Of a stretch of 64,000 nucleotides of DNA, positions 32,301-40,026 are shown one piece after another. The position numbers were made by a program, and so were the translations under genes. The stretch comes from DAORHV01 sp964448405. Its GTDB lineage: Bacteria; Patescibacteriota; Gracilibacteria; Peribacterales; Peribacteraceae. The stretch is from contig CAYUVW010000004.1 in assembly GCA_964448405.1 (NCBI GenBank), positions 7,920-71,919 of the forward strand, written 5' to 3'. Position 1 is the first letter of the stretch, and each line of letters opens with the position of its first letter. Below the pieces are notes generated by a model, which ran no database searches, was not told where the DNA came from, and saw only the letters and a program-made list of their open reading frames with translations.

Positions 32301-32418
32301 CATGAACCGCATGAAGCAAATGATGCCGTGGGTCATTGAAAAACTCAGCGCCATGCTGCACCGCGACCCGGCCGACATCAAGGCCGCCATGGAAGGCGAA
32401 GCAACGTGCAAAGCCTAA
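29353..32418 (+). CDS. Vanadium-dependent haloperoxidase with DUF11 repeats
   Basis: A 1021-residue secreted protein. After a signal peptide (residues 1-30), a domain of about 450 residues belongs to the vanadium haloperoxidase/PAP2 superfamily. All vanadate ligands of the fungal chloroperoxidase are matched with the same spacing: Lys316 and Arg323 (KYVNDFWRP), Ser385-Gly386-His387 (YTSGHATF), Arg449 and His455 (ARSRIYLGIHWSFD). Such enzymes use peroxide to oxidise halides; some relatives are phosphatases. Three DUF11 beta-sandwich repeats follow at about 480-865 (LSVTNDGPATAANVRATLPL; AIAKNYGPATASNVVISLPL). A 150-residue His-rich C-terminal region is unassigned. No membrane anchor is visible. 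Confidence 0.88.
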   Translation: MRMRKIVAEIVAVTIVLGNGVALLPMFSAAQLAPLPDMVLRWNEILLDAQVIDHTPGASVPGAGLKRNAGPTMAARAMAIVHVAIYDAVNAIDRTHTPYSLTQTAPSTSSVEAAIIMAAHDTLVEMYPEQSANFDAKMAEDLALIPDGQPKIDGIAIGQAAAADCIAGRVGDGSEDHVDYIQSDQPGHWRPDPLHPDQTAYAVEYGLVLPFGMGTVDDFAAPTVPALTSAEYTAAYNEVKSLGDKNSVTRTQDQTNIGLFWGYDGTPGLGVPPRLYNQIGRHIAEQQGNTQVQNARLFMLMNASMADAGITSWKTKYVNDFWRPITGIRESDVGTGPSGLGDGNPDTIGDPNWEPLGAPASNPQLSATPGTPPTNFTPPFPAYTSGHATFGAAFFETLKNFYGRDDIAFTFTSDELNGQTIDADGNVRPLAPRSFANFSEAALENARSRIYLGIHWSFDAEQGIAQGRALADAVYSHIALPLPSTDLSASITGPELVLGNAAFDVTAGVKNNGLLVANGVIVTTAVPANFTFDSQASDSRCTLGQNNVISCAVGGEAGLAPQATATFLLRFSAGTELCATTAALVTSVDATEADGNLLNNSAQLAMYVGCPTEGQVQLHTNLTGSDRIFRGNEISYELSVTNDGPATAANVRATLPLSTVALSPTGNPAECTQVGAEVVCTGFTLTAGSSRTFSLKVATTLESVCPQDVTTFATVTSDAEDFYMNDNESDDVVTQVECEPVSDVAITAFTGPSSQDRGSTVVYAAIAKNYGPATASNVVISLPLPAGVTFQNSNPTGCTQVGGNVECTVASLGVDATAAFDIAFAPLPSFECGGTISTSANVRASERDNEPGNNQSNAVVTSITCRETESSGTNEREDADTTAQRSEKALSHSHRGHGTTEAAVVMAFLARNHNMQITDNGGQDQAQARLVGHFAFASDASRVFALKMDPFGVRKRNVAYAPYSEDELSVVCGMRDYLHQEAHMNRMKQMMPWVIEKLSAMLHRDPADIKAAMEGEATCKA

Positions 32419-32424
32419 GCCATT

Positions 32425-33582
32425 CTATGCCTGCAACAAGCGCCGCTCTCCGTTCCGACGGGGGCGGCGTTTTGCTTGTAGCTTAGGAAACACGAACAAC
32501 GAACGCGTGTCGGCCACATGGCCGAATTCGACGTATCGGTAACTGAGCGTCGAAACCACCAACAACGTGACTGCGCAGAGCGAGAGCGTCACAGGCTCTC
32601 TCTCGGCCAACGTGCGAGAAAGTCCGCTGAGAATGGGGACATGCCAGACGTACAGCGAGTAACACATGATGCCAAGCTGGCACAGGAGTGGATTCGCAAA
32701 CAGTTGCACAGCTCGCCGATGGCGCAGCTGCAGCAAGCCGTGAACGGCCAATGCGAACCCGGCATTCACCATGAGGAATGCAAACGGAACCGATTCCCAC
32801 GTCACAATGCCCACCGATGCCCAATCAGTGAAAAAGCCGCCCGCCAAAACCAATGCACTTCCGCACAACACATCACGCAACGGACGCGTTGCTTGCGCAT
32901 GGGTAAACAAGTGCGCGACGACAATGCCAAAACCAAAACAATCCAATTGTGCCCAAGGGCTGCTGATGATCATATCCGTACCGTATGTATGAGATGTCAT
33001 GACTGCGAACAGGCGCGTTCCCACTGAAATGAGCAACAACAGCAGCATCGTGGTCCGAATGCCCATGCGCCGGATGAAGACGATAATCAATGGGAGCAGC
33101 AGCGAAAGCCAAATCTCCACGCCGAGCGACCACAGTGGATAATTGTAGGGCGGCAAAAACATTTCTCTCGAAAACGGAAACGTGAATGTGAACAGCGCTA
33201 CAAGCTGGTGCATCCGCACGTCCCACGGCTGGTAACCGAAGTAGAGAAACATGGGAACGAGGAACGACAGCCAAAACAAGGGCAGCAGACGGTACGCGCG
33301 GTGGCGCAGGTACGAAACGGCGTTGCCTATGCCACGCATGTGGCGTCGCCCTTGTGCGTATGGCAAATACAGGACGAACCCCGACAAGAGGAAAAACAAT
33401 TGCACGGCATAGGTACCGTTGACCAGCGGCATGTAGAGCGAAAACGGAAATCTCCCGATGTACACCGGCAGGTCACCACGGCGTATGAGCGGCCCGAATG
33501 TATGTGTTGCCACAACCAAAAGCACAGCCACGCCTCGCAAGGCATCAATGATCTCTAGGCGCCGCTGCGTTGTCGTTGGCAT
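32425..33582 (-). CDS. Acyltransferase 3 family membrane protein
   Basis: A 385-residue protein with about ten helices, of the OafA/YrhL acyltransferase-3 family. These move acetyl or other acyl groups onto peptidoglycan, polysaccharide or lipid. The N-terminal family block RRLEIIDALRGVAVLLVVAT carries the conserved Arg-Gly and catalytic-region His (ATHTFG). VQLFFLLSGFVLYLPYA and the Arg motif RHRAYRLLPLFWLSF follow. No SGNH domain is fused. ATG 33582 is used; a GTG at 33612 in frame could add ten residues. It is convergent with the haloperoxidase gene, the two stop codons being 7 nt apart. Confidence 0.9.
   Translation of the reverse strand: MPTTTQRRLEIIDALRGVAVLLVVATHTFGPLIRRGDLPVYIGRFPFSLYMPLVNGTYAVQLFFLLSGFVLYLPYAQGRRHMRGIGNAVSYLRHRAYRLLPLFWLSFLVPMFLYFGYQPWDVRMHQLVALFTFTFPFSREMFLPPYNYPLWSLGVEIWLSLLLPLIIVFIRRMGIRTTMLLLLLISVGTRLFAVMTSHTYGTDMIISSPWAQLDCFGFGIVVAHLFTHAQATRPLRDVLCGSALVLAGGFFTDWASVGIVTWESVPFAFLMVNAGFALAVHGLLQLRHRRAVQLFANPLLCQLGIMCYSLYVWHVPILSGLSRTLAEREPVTLSLCAVTLLVVSTLSYRYVEFGHVADTRSLFVFPKLQAKRRPRRNGERRLLQA
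32441..32473. terminator. Hairpin at the convergent gene ends
   Basis: CGCCGC (32441-32446) and GCGGCG (32464-32469), with inner CCGT/ACGG, followed by TTTT. It lies inside the last codons of the acyltransferase gene, 23 nt past the haloperoxidase stop. Confidence 0.55.
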
Positions 33583-33630
33583 TTCCTGTTGATTTTGCAC
33601 TGCTTCCAGCACCGGAGGAAGCCGGAAGTC

Positions 33631-33855
33631 TTAGGCGTGCAGCGGAGGTGCCGGCACCCGCTTCAGCAGCCTTTCTTTCGCCGCAGTGAGGTCATGCTGG
33701 GGAGCGTCGGCAAGTCCGGCGAGCATGGCGCGAACATCGGCCACTTCGTCTCGTAGTACATCCGACACATGGGTTAAAGGCGTTTGAGCTTCGGCAAGAA
33801 CGGCAACATCCTCGGCATCCTCCAAGTCGACGCTGTTGTGTGCGGATACTGACAT
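33631..33855 (-). CDS. Small acidic hypothetical protein
   Basis: A 74-residue acidic, helical protein (MSVSAHNSVDLEDAEDVAVL, then LRDEVADVRAMLAGLADAP) ending in a basic/Pro tail (LLKRVPAPPLHA). The open frame runs up through tRNA-Tyr to 34059, but that part is tRNA sequence, so ATG 33855 is used. It lies between tRNA-Tyr and the acyltransferase gene, all on the reverse strand. No family recognised; it may not be a real gene, though its codon use resembles its neighbours. Confidence 0.45.
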   Translation of the reverse strand: MSVSAHNSVDLEDAEDVAVLAEAQTPLTHVSDVLRDEVADVRAMLAGLADAPQHDLTAAKERLLKRVPAPPLHA

Positions 33856-33899
33856 GTGATTGCTGGAAAAGATGCTGAGTCTTCGCGCGAGTATTTTCG

Positions 33900-33984
33900 T
33901 GGTGGGCCGGGTGGGAATTGCACCCACGAAGGCGTAGCCACCTGATTTACAGTCAGGCCCGTTTGACTGCTTCGGTACCGACCC
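33900..33984 (-). tRNA. tRNA-Tyr (GTA)
   Basis: An 85-nt class II tRNA on the reverse strand. The acceptor GGGTCGG pairs with CCGGCCC (one G-U pair). Discriminator A and CCA are encoded. The anticodon loop CTGTAAA gives GUA. A long variable arm is present, as in bacterial tyrosine tRNA. Confidence 0.96.
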
Positions 33985-34068
33985 ACGAAACGATGCTGTG
34001 CGCGGAAAAGAGCGGATTCTCAGCCAACGGATTCTATGGTGTTTGCCGTCTGCGTTCAATGGTTTCGC

Positions 34069-34677
34069 TTAGCCAAAGGCCTGTACAAGCGAAAGCACTG
34101 CGAAAACGGCAACGATCAGCCATAGTGGAATCATCTCTATGCGCTTGGCAAGGCCGTGCAGTCGCCCTGCGCCAAGGCAAGCGCCGATGACAATGAACCC
34201 CGCCAATGCAGTGCCGACAGCCAAATCATCTACCGAAAACAAGCCACTCCACTGCAAACCTGGAAAATAACTGAGCTCATCCACGCTGCCCAGCAGCGCG
34301 ATGACAAACATTGATCTGTGACTTGGTGCGGCATCTTTTGCGACAACGGTCGTACGCCTCCACAGCACAGACGCATAGGATGCCAACAGTAACGCAGAGG
34401 TGCCATGAAGCACCCGCGAAGCCGCTGCGTCGGTTAGCCACAGTTGCAGTCCGCTGCTACCCGCAACGGCAATAACCCACGACAACGCCACAATGCATTC
34501 GAGCGCGGCAATGTACAGCAAAGCAGACACCACTCGCGACGAACGCCCATGTACAAGAAATGGCAAAAGCCAGACAATGTCATCTCCAGATGACACGAGT
34601 TTGGCAAGACAAGCGCCAAAAATGGCGAAAATATGCGAAAAGCTCAAAGTCGCAGGATTGTACGACAAGAGGCCCAT
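34069..34677 (-). CDS. Six-helix membrane protein, CadD/LysE-like
   Basis: A 202-residue membrane protein with about six hydrophobic segments in two similar halves. Each half has an acidic motif next to a helix: LVSSGDDIVWLLPFLVHG early and LGSVDELSYFPGL later. This resembles the paired Asp motifs of CadD-type cation exporters and the wider LysE superfamily, but the match is weak. The start is ATG 34677 (MGLLSYNPATLSF); the frame open above it overlaps the divergent histone-like gene and is not supported. The substrate is unknown. Confidence 0.55.
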   Translation of the reverse strand: MGLLSYNPATLSFSHIFAIFGACLAKLVSSGDDIVWLLPFLVHGRSSRVVSALLYIAALECIVALSWVIAVAGSSGLQLWLTDAAASRVLHGTSALLLASYASVLWRRTTVVAKDAAPSHRSMFVIALLGSVDELSYFPGLQWSGLFSVDDLAVGTALAGFIVIGACLGAGRLHGLAKRIEMIPLWLIVAVFAVLSLVQAFG

Positions 34678-34705
34678 ACACTCAATATCGATCCGCAAAA
34701 TGGGG

Positions 34706-34734
34706 TTGTATAGCCTTTGCAGGCAACCTACAAT
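34706..34734 (+). promoter_or_regulatory. Promoter of the histone-fold gene
   Basis: TTGTAT (34706-34711), a 17-nt spacer and TACAAT (34729-34734) give a leader of about 28 nt that is pyrimidine-rich and lacks a Shine-Dalgarno sequence. Confidence 0.5.
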
Positions 34735-34768
34735 CTCGACCGTTCTATTCTTTTTTCCACCCCATATC

Positions 34769-34933
34769 ATGATCGTCCAGTCACACGTTAAGGAAATGCT
34801 TTCGAAGATGGATCTCCGCTGCGGCGGCGACTTCTGCGATGCTCTCGCTAAGGCTTGCGAGGACATGGTGAAGAAGGCAGCTTGGCGCTGCAAGGAGAAC
34901 AAGCGCCAGACGGTCTACGGCTGCGATTGCTAA
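34769..34933 (+). CDS. Cys-rich single histone-fold protein
   Basis: A 54-residue protein that fits the bacterial histone-fold pattern (DUF1931-like): HVKEMLSKMDLRCGGDF, DALAKACEDMVKKAA and RCKENKRQTV, with the usual strand-loop and R/K-T contact before the final Asp. Such proteins dimerise and bind or bend DNA. The start is ATG 34769 (MIVQSHVKEML). Six cysteines in 54 residues are unusual and could bind metal or form disulfides. It has its own promoter and terminator. The family assignment is by pattern only; a zinc-binding small protein is the main alternative. Confidence 0.6.
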   Translation: MIVQSHVKEMLSKMDLRCGGDFCDALAKACEDMVKKAAWRCKENKRQTVYGCDC

Positions 34934-34951
34934 TTTCGTACGCCACTACAA

Positions 34952-34984
34952 AGGCCACCCTTCTTCGGATCGGTGGCTTTTTTT
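34952..34984 (+). terminator. Rho-independent terminator
   Basis: GCCACC (34954-34959)/GGTGGC (34972-34977), extended by AAG/CTT, then seven Ts. Confidence 0.9.
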
Positions 34985-35065
34985 GTGCCAGAAGACCAAG
35001 CAAAAGCAAAAGGATGCAAGAGGCTTGCAATGCCCTTCTTGCCCCTCTGAACCTCTCTGGACTTC

Positions 35066-36280
35066 TTAGTCGTACCGCAGCGCTTCCATGGGGCTTAAGT
35101 CTGCCGCACGCTTGGCCGGGTAAATGCCGAAGACCAAGCCGATGAACACCGCCATGCCAACGGCCATGGCAATGGCGACGAATGAAAGCGAATACGGAAT
35201 GGGCCCCAATGCACCGGATGCAACTTTGGCCAACAGCCAACCAAGTCCACCGCCGCAGAGAATACCGACAACGCCGCCGGTGAGCGTAAGGGAAACCGCT
35301 TCCAGCAAGAACTGAAGCAGGATATCGATTTTGCGTGCGCCAACCGCTTTGCGCAGACCGATTTCGCGCGTGCGTTCGGTGACCGAGACCAACATGATGT
35401 TCATGATGCCGATACCGCCGACTAACAACGAAATAGCCGCAACAAGCGAAAGAAAGACGGTCAGGCCCAACGTGACGGAGTTCACGATGCCGGTGACTTG
35501 TTCGGAACTGCGCACGATGAAGTCATCTTTCTCGGAATCGTCGGTGGGGTTGTCGATACGATGCTGCTGGCGCAACAGGAGCTTTACGTCTTCGGTGGCA
35601 ATCGCGGGGTCCCCCACCGCCTTTAGTGTCATGTAAGTGAGGTACTTTTGCCCGGTAATGGAGCGAGCGGTGGAAAATGGGATATAGACCGGCTTGTCTA
35701 AGTCCGAAAGCAGCAACGACCCCATGCTCTGCACTACGCCGATGACCGTGAAGGGAAACTCTCCAATTTTGATCTTTTTCCCGAGCGGATCGACGTTGCC
35801 GAAGAGATCCAATGCGGTTTGATGCGATACCACCGCAACGAACTTGGCACCGTCTTCATCGGTCGTTTCCAACATGCGGCCGACATCCATTTTCAACCCG
35901 TAGTTGCCGAAGATTTCGCGACGCGTGCCCATGACCATGGGCGAAACCTCCTCTTTGCCATAGGCAACCGGCTGGCTGACCAGAATGATCGGCGATACAT
36001 CGCGAACGGTGGAAAGCTTGCTCACCGCCTCGAAATCGTCGTAGACCAACGATTCCAAATTGCTGCCGAACTTCTGCAGGCCGACAGGGAACACGTCCAC
36101 GGTTCCGCTGCCGATGGAATCGATTTGATCCAAGATATAGTTCTGAAAACTATTGCCGATGCTCACCATGAGTACGACCGACCCGACGCCGATGATAATG
36201 CCGAGCATGGTCAGTATGGACCGACTGCGATTCACGGTAATGCCGGCATAGGCGATGCGGATGGTGTCGGAGAGGAGCAT
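35066..36280 (-). CDS. MacB/FtsX-type ABC permease (distal copy)
   Basis: A 404-residue permease of a MacAB-like exporter. An N-terminal helix (YAGITVNRSRSILTMLGIII) precedes an extracytoplasmic MacB-PCD domain (about 45-260) and three C-terminal FtsX helices. The coupling sequence GGIGIMNIMLVSVTERTREI is followed by GLRKAVGARKIDIL, which contacts the ATPase. It ends AADLSPMEALRYD. It is closely similar to the next permease upstream, with 4 nt between the genes, indicating a duplication that could form a heterodimer. It is the last gene of the operon led by the MarR regulator. Confidence 0.93.
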   Translation of the reverse strand: MLLSDTIRIAYAGITVNRSRSILTMLGIIIGVGSVVLMVSIGNSFQNYILDQIDSIGSGTVDVFPVGLQKFGSNLESLVYDDFEAVSKLSTVRDVSPIILVSQPVAYGKEEVSPMVMGTRREIFGNYGLKMDVGRMLETTDEDGAKFVAVVSHQTALDLFGNVDPLGKKIKIGEFPFTVIGVVQSMGSLLLSDLDKPVYIPFSTARSITGQKYLTYMTLKAVGDPAIATEDVKLLLRQQHRIDNPTDDSEKDDFIVRSSEQVTGIVNSVTLGLTVFLSLVAAISLLVGGIGIMNIMLVSVTERTREIGLRKAVGARKIDILLQFLLEAVSLTLTGGVVGILCGGGLGWLLAKVASGALGPIPYSLSFVAIAMAVGMAVFIGLVFGIYPAKRAADLSPMEALRYD

Positions 36281-36284
36281 TGCT

Positions 36285-37511
36285 TTATTCGTAGCGGAGG
36301 GATTCCATCGGACTCAAATTGGCGGCTTTCCTGGCCGGAGCGATGCCGAACACCAAACCGGTGACGGCAGCCATGCCGAATGCAGCCAGCATGGACCCCC
36401 ATGAAATAACGAAGACATAGGTGGACAACAAGTTTTTCACGATGGCGGCGGCAAACCAAGCAATGGCGATTCCGCCAGCGGCGCCAATGAATCCGCCGGC
36501 TAACGTAAGAATGACGGCTTCGGTCAAAAACTGGAGCAGAATATCGTTTCGCTTCGCACCAACGGCCTTTCGCAAACCGATTTCGCGGGTCCGTTCGGTG
36601 ACCGAAACGATCATGATGTTCATAATGCCAATGCCGCCGACCAGCAGCGAAATGCTGGCGATGGTCGTAATGAACAAGGTAATGCCAAGCGAAACCCCGC
36701 CAAGAATATCGTTGGCTTGCGACGAGGTGCGCACACCAAAGTCGTCTTTCTTGGGGTCGTCTTTGGGATTGTCGATTTTGTGTCGCTGCCGCAGCAACAA
36801 CTTCACATCCTCCAACGCCACTTCCGGATTCACGGTCGAACGCATGGTGATGTAATTGACGTGCTTTTGGCCGGTGACTTGGCGGGCGGTTTTATACGGA
36901 ACGTAAATACGGTCGTCGACGTTCTGGAAAAACTGCGAGCCGATCGGCTTTACCGTCCCGATGACCGTATAATGCGCCTCTCCGATTTTGATGCGTTTTC
37001 CGAGCGGGTCATTCTGACCGAACAACTTTTCACTGGCATCCGAACCCAAAACAGCAACGTATTTCGCGCCTTCATTGTCGGCATCTTCCATCAGGCGGCC
37101 AGTTCGCAAATAAATATTCTGATTATCGAAAAAGTGCGGCACTGCGCCGAGCACGCGCGGGCTTGCCTCTTGCGTACCGTACGACACGGTACCGGGGATG
37201 AAGATGATAGGCGCCAGCGTTTCAATCGTTTTCAACCTCTGTAGGGCATCCACGTCATCGAACGTCAGGCTGTCAAAACCAGTAGCAAGTGGGTTGGGGC
37301 CGCCATCGGTGCTTCCGGGGAAAATCACCATACTCCGAGAACCCAAGCTGCTGATTTGACTGAGAATAACGCGCTCCATACTGGCGCCGATCGAACTCAT
37401 GAGGACGACCGAACCGACACCGATAATGATTCCGAGCATGGTCAGCGCAGCGCGTGAACGATTCACGCCCACCGCTTTCATGGCCGTTCGGAATGTATCG
37501 GAAATGCGCAT
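36285..37511 (-). CDS. MacB/FtsX-type ABC permease (proximal copy)
   Basis: A 408-residue paralogue of the 35066 permease with the same plan: N-terminal helix (NRSRAALTMLGIIIGVGSVV), MacB-PCD domain and three FtsX helices. The motif GGIGIMNIMIVSVTERTREI sits before the C-terminal helices, and the end is AANLSPMESLRYE. It lies 4 nt downstream of the ATPase gene and 4 nt upstream of its paralogue, so the set is cotranscribed. In diderm MacB the ATPase is fused to the permease; here it is a separate gene, as in many monoderm bacteria. Confidence 0.93.
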   Translation of the reverse strand: MRISDTFRTAMKAVGVNRSRAALTMLGIIIGVGSVVLMSSIGASMERVILSQISSLGSRSMVIFPGSTDGGPNPLATGFDSLTFDDVDALQRLKTIETLAPIIFIPGTVSYGTQEASPRVLGAVPHFFDNQNIYLRTGRLMEDADNEGAKYVAVLGSDASEKLFGQNDPLGKRIKIGEAHYTVIGTVKPIGSQFFQNVDDRIYVPYKTARQVTGQKHVNYITMRSTVNPEVALEDVKLLLRQRHKIDNPKDDPKKDDFGVRTSSQANDILGGVSLGITLFITTIASISLLVGGIGIMNIMIVSVTERTREIGLRKAVGAKRNDILLQFLTEAVILTLAGGFIGAAGGIAIAWFAAAIVKNLLSTYVFVISWGSMLAAFGMAAVTGLVFGIAPARKAANLSPMESLRYE

Positions 37512-37515
37512 GGGA

Positions 37516-38250
37516 TTACTTCAGTTCCTTCAGGGAGCCGGCAAATTTGCGCTTGAAGTCGCGCGAATCGGATTCAATGTGTCCGTCTTTAATATTGATG
37601 ATGCGTTCGGCATTTTCAGCCGTGGTGCGCTCATGGGTGACCAAGATGATGGTATGGCCGTCTTTGTGCAGTTGCTGCAGCGCTTGCATGACCGCGATTC
37701 CAGAGGCGGAGTCCAGGTTGCCGGTGGGTTCATCGGCAAAAATGACATCCGGGTCGGTTACCAAAGCACGGGCAATCGCCACGCGCTGCTTTTGACCACC
37801 GGACAGCTGGCTGCTCATGTAATCTTTGCGATCGCCAAGACCGACTGTTTCCACCGCCTTGAGTGCGCGCGCGGCGCGTTCTTTGGCCGGGATCGTGGGG
37901 TGATACAACAGCGGCAACATGACGTTCTGCGTCACGGTGGTGCGCGGCAAAAGGTTGAACGCCTGGAACACGAAGCTCACGCGCGTGGCACGAATGCGGG
38001 CCAGATCGTCATCGTCCATGCGTTGGGTCGGCTCACCCTGAAACAGGTACGTTCCGCTGGTCTGCAAATCCAAGAATCCCAGAATTTGCATGAGCGTGGA
38101 CTTGCCAGATCCGGACGGACCCATAATGGCAACGAATTCACCCTTGTTGATCGACAGATCCAATGAATGCAGCACCGGCGTCTCGATCCCTTCGTTAAAG
38201 TACGATTTGCTCAGGCCGCGAATTTCGATGAGTGGAACGTTCTTCTCCAT
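37516..38250 (-). CDS. ABC transporter ATPase (MacB/LolD type)
   Basis: A 244-residue ATPase that should power the two adjacent permeases. The Walker A motif is GPSGSGKST, the Q-loop region is VSFVFQAFNLLPRTT, the signature is QLSGGQKQRVAIARAL, Walker B is VIFADEPTGNLDSASG and the switch His lies in IILVTHERTTAE. The LNLLPR-type Q-loop and EPTGNLD are typical of the MacB/LolD/FtsE subfamily. It lies 2 nt after the MacA-like gene. Normal length, no odd residues. Confidence 0.95.
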   Translation of the reverse strand: MEKNVPLIEIRGLSKSYFNEGIETPVLHSLDLSINKGEFVAIMGPSGSGKSTLMQILGFLDLQTSGTYLFQGEPTQRMDDDDLARIRATRVSFVFQAFNLLPRTTVTQNVMLPLLYHPTIPAKERAARALKAVETVGLGDRKDYMSSQLSGGQKQRVAIARALVTDPDVIFADEPTGNLDSASGIAVMQALQQLHKDGHTIILVTHERTTAENAERIINIKDGHIESDSRDFKRKFAGSLKELK

Positions 38251-38252
38251 GG

Positions 38253-40022
38253 TTATTTGACGAGAACGACAACCGTTTCCCCCTCTTCCACGCCGGTGAC
38301 CTGAATATCGCCGTTGCTGCCGTCGATTCCGGTGGTAACCGTACGCTCTTCCACGGTCTTGCCGTCGGACTTCAGAATGCGAACGATCTTCTTTCCTTCG
38401 CGCTCTAGCACGGCCCGCAGCGGAACGCTCACCACATCTTTGCTGATGCCGGTGATGATTTCGGCGTCGCCGGTCATGCCGATCTTCAGCGCTTCTTTGG
38501 GCGCTACGAAGTCCAGTTTCACACGGTACTTCGGCACGCCGTCGCGGTCGGTGGCACCCGGATCAATTTCGCCCACGCGCAAAGGAATGGGGAAGCCGCG
38601 GAATGCATCCAGTTCAATGGAACCGCTCTGGCTGACCTGCACTTTGGGAATGTCGATTTCCGAAACGAACATCTCTATGCGATACGGCGTGTTGCCGAGC
38701 AGCGTAATGGACGGAGTCGTGCTTGGACGCATTTCACCTGCCTTCACATTCACTTTCGTGACCATGCCGTCTACCGGGGCAACGAGAATTGTATCGTTGA
38801 ACTGAGCGGCGGCACGGGCCAAGTCTGCCTGGGCCTGACGAACGCGTGCTTGGGCGGAATCGACATCGGTTTGGCGAGCAGGAGCCTTCTTCAGCGCCAG
38901 CTGAGCCTCTTCGATTTGCAGGGCGGTTTGGTAGGTGGAAATATCGGCCTTCGCACGGTCGAGTGTGCCTTGCAGACTGGTGATGCTCGATTGCTCGGTG
39001 GCGATGCGCGTGTCGTAACTTGCGGAGGCGTCGCGCAAACTCTTGGCAGCGGAATCGAGTGCGGAAAACGCCGCCTGAACGTTGGTCTTTTGCGTTGCAA
39101 TGCTGGTTTTATGCGTCTCGCGACTGGCGTTGGTGAAGTAGCTGGTCAACGGAAGATTCGAAATAAAATCGTACGAGCGGCTCACGTTATCCGCCGCAGA
39201 GCCGACTGCAGTCCGCGCAGACTCCAAATTCCTCAACGCACTCTGGTAATCCAGCGCGTTCACTGCAGAGCTCTGCAGTGCGCTCAGCGCGTTCTCTGCA
39301 TTGGTACGAGTGGTGCGCAGGGAGTCATACTCACCGGTGGGATTCTTCACGAGCGCATCCTGCACTTCGTTGCTGTTGAATACTCCCATTGTGGCGTTCA
39401 GGGCGGTTTTTGCCGATGCCAAATACTGCGAAATACTGCTGTTGGCGGTCGTTACCTGGCCGGACAATCCGGTGGATGCCTCGGACTTCAGCACCGACAA
39501 CTTCAACTCCGATGTCTTCAAGTTCGCCTCTGCGCTCAGCGCGGTCTGACGAGCGGCATCCAATGCGGCGCGCTTGTTGGCAACCGATGCTTCGGCGATG
39601 GCAATGTCTTCGGGGCGAGCGCCTTCGGTCAGTGCTTGCAGGGTGGCCTTGGCGGACTGCACGTTTGCCGATGCCGAAGCGATGCTGGCCGAGAGTGTTC
39701 CTGAACGCAGGGAGGCAAGTCGTTGACCGGCCTTCACGCGATCACCTTCTTTGACTTCGACGCGATACACCACGTCGGTAATGGGAAACTGCAACTCAAG
39801 ATCCTTCTCGGACACCACGGTGCCCACTGCCTCTACCGTCTGCATCAAATCTCCGCGAACGGCTGTGGCGGTGACATACGTGGCCTGCTTGGGCTGGGAA
39901 ACGGAGATGACGATACCCACAATGAAGAGAGCAACGGCACCAAGGACAAACTTCCAAAGATGACGACGAACGAACCGCCAGGCAATACCAAGGAAGCGAA
40001 GGGGGGTGGCAAGAAGAGACAT
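38253..40022 (-). CDS. MacA/HlyD-type periplasmic adaptor
   Basis: A 589-residue membrane fusion protein. A membrane helix at about 24-43 (FVLGAVALFIVGIVISVSQP) precedes a split biotinyl-lipoyl domain (VSEKDLELQFPITDVVYRVE ... FNDTILVAPVDGMVTKVNVK). Between the halves lies a very long helical hairpin of about 250 residues with many Ala/Ser/Gln, well above the MacA norm. C-terminal beta-barrel and membrane-proximal domains follow (YRVKLDFVAPKEALKIGMTG; SVPLRAVLEREGKK). With no outer-membrane TolC expected, the long hairpin may span the wall or S-layer region; that is inference. 4 nt after marR. Confidence 0.92.
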   Translation of the reverse strand: MSLLATPLRFLGIAWRFVRRHLWKFVLGAVALFIVGIVISVSQPKQATYVTATAVRGDLMQTVEAVGTVVSEKDLELQFPITDVVYRVEVKEGDRVKAGQRLASLRSGTLSASIASASANVQSAKATLQALTEGARPEDIAIAEASVANKRAALDAARQTALSAEANLKTSELKLSVLKSEASTGLSGQVTTANSSISQYLASAKTALNATMGVFNSNEVQDALVKNPTGEYDSLRTTRTNAENALSALQSSAVNALDYQSALRNLESARTAVGSAADNVSRSYDFISNLPLTSYFTNASRETHKTSIATQKTNVQAAFSALDSAAKSLRDASASYDTRIATEQSSITSLQGTLDRAKADISTYQTALQIEEAQLALKKAPARQTDVDSAQARVRQAQADLARAAAQFNDTILVAPVDGMVTKVNVKAGEMRPSTTPSITLLGNTPYRIEMFVSEIDIPKVQVSQSGSIELDAFRGFPIPLRVGEIDPGATDRDGVPKYRVKLDFVAPKEALKIGMTGDAEIITGISKDVVSVPLRAVLEREGKKIVRILKSDGKTVEERTVTTGIDGSNGDIQVTGVEEGETVVVLVK

Positions 40023-40026
40023 CGGA

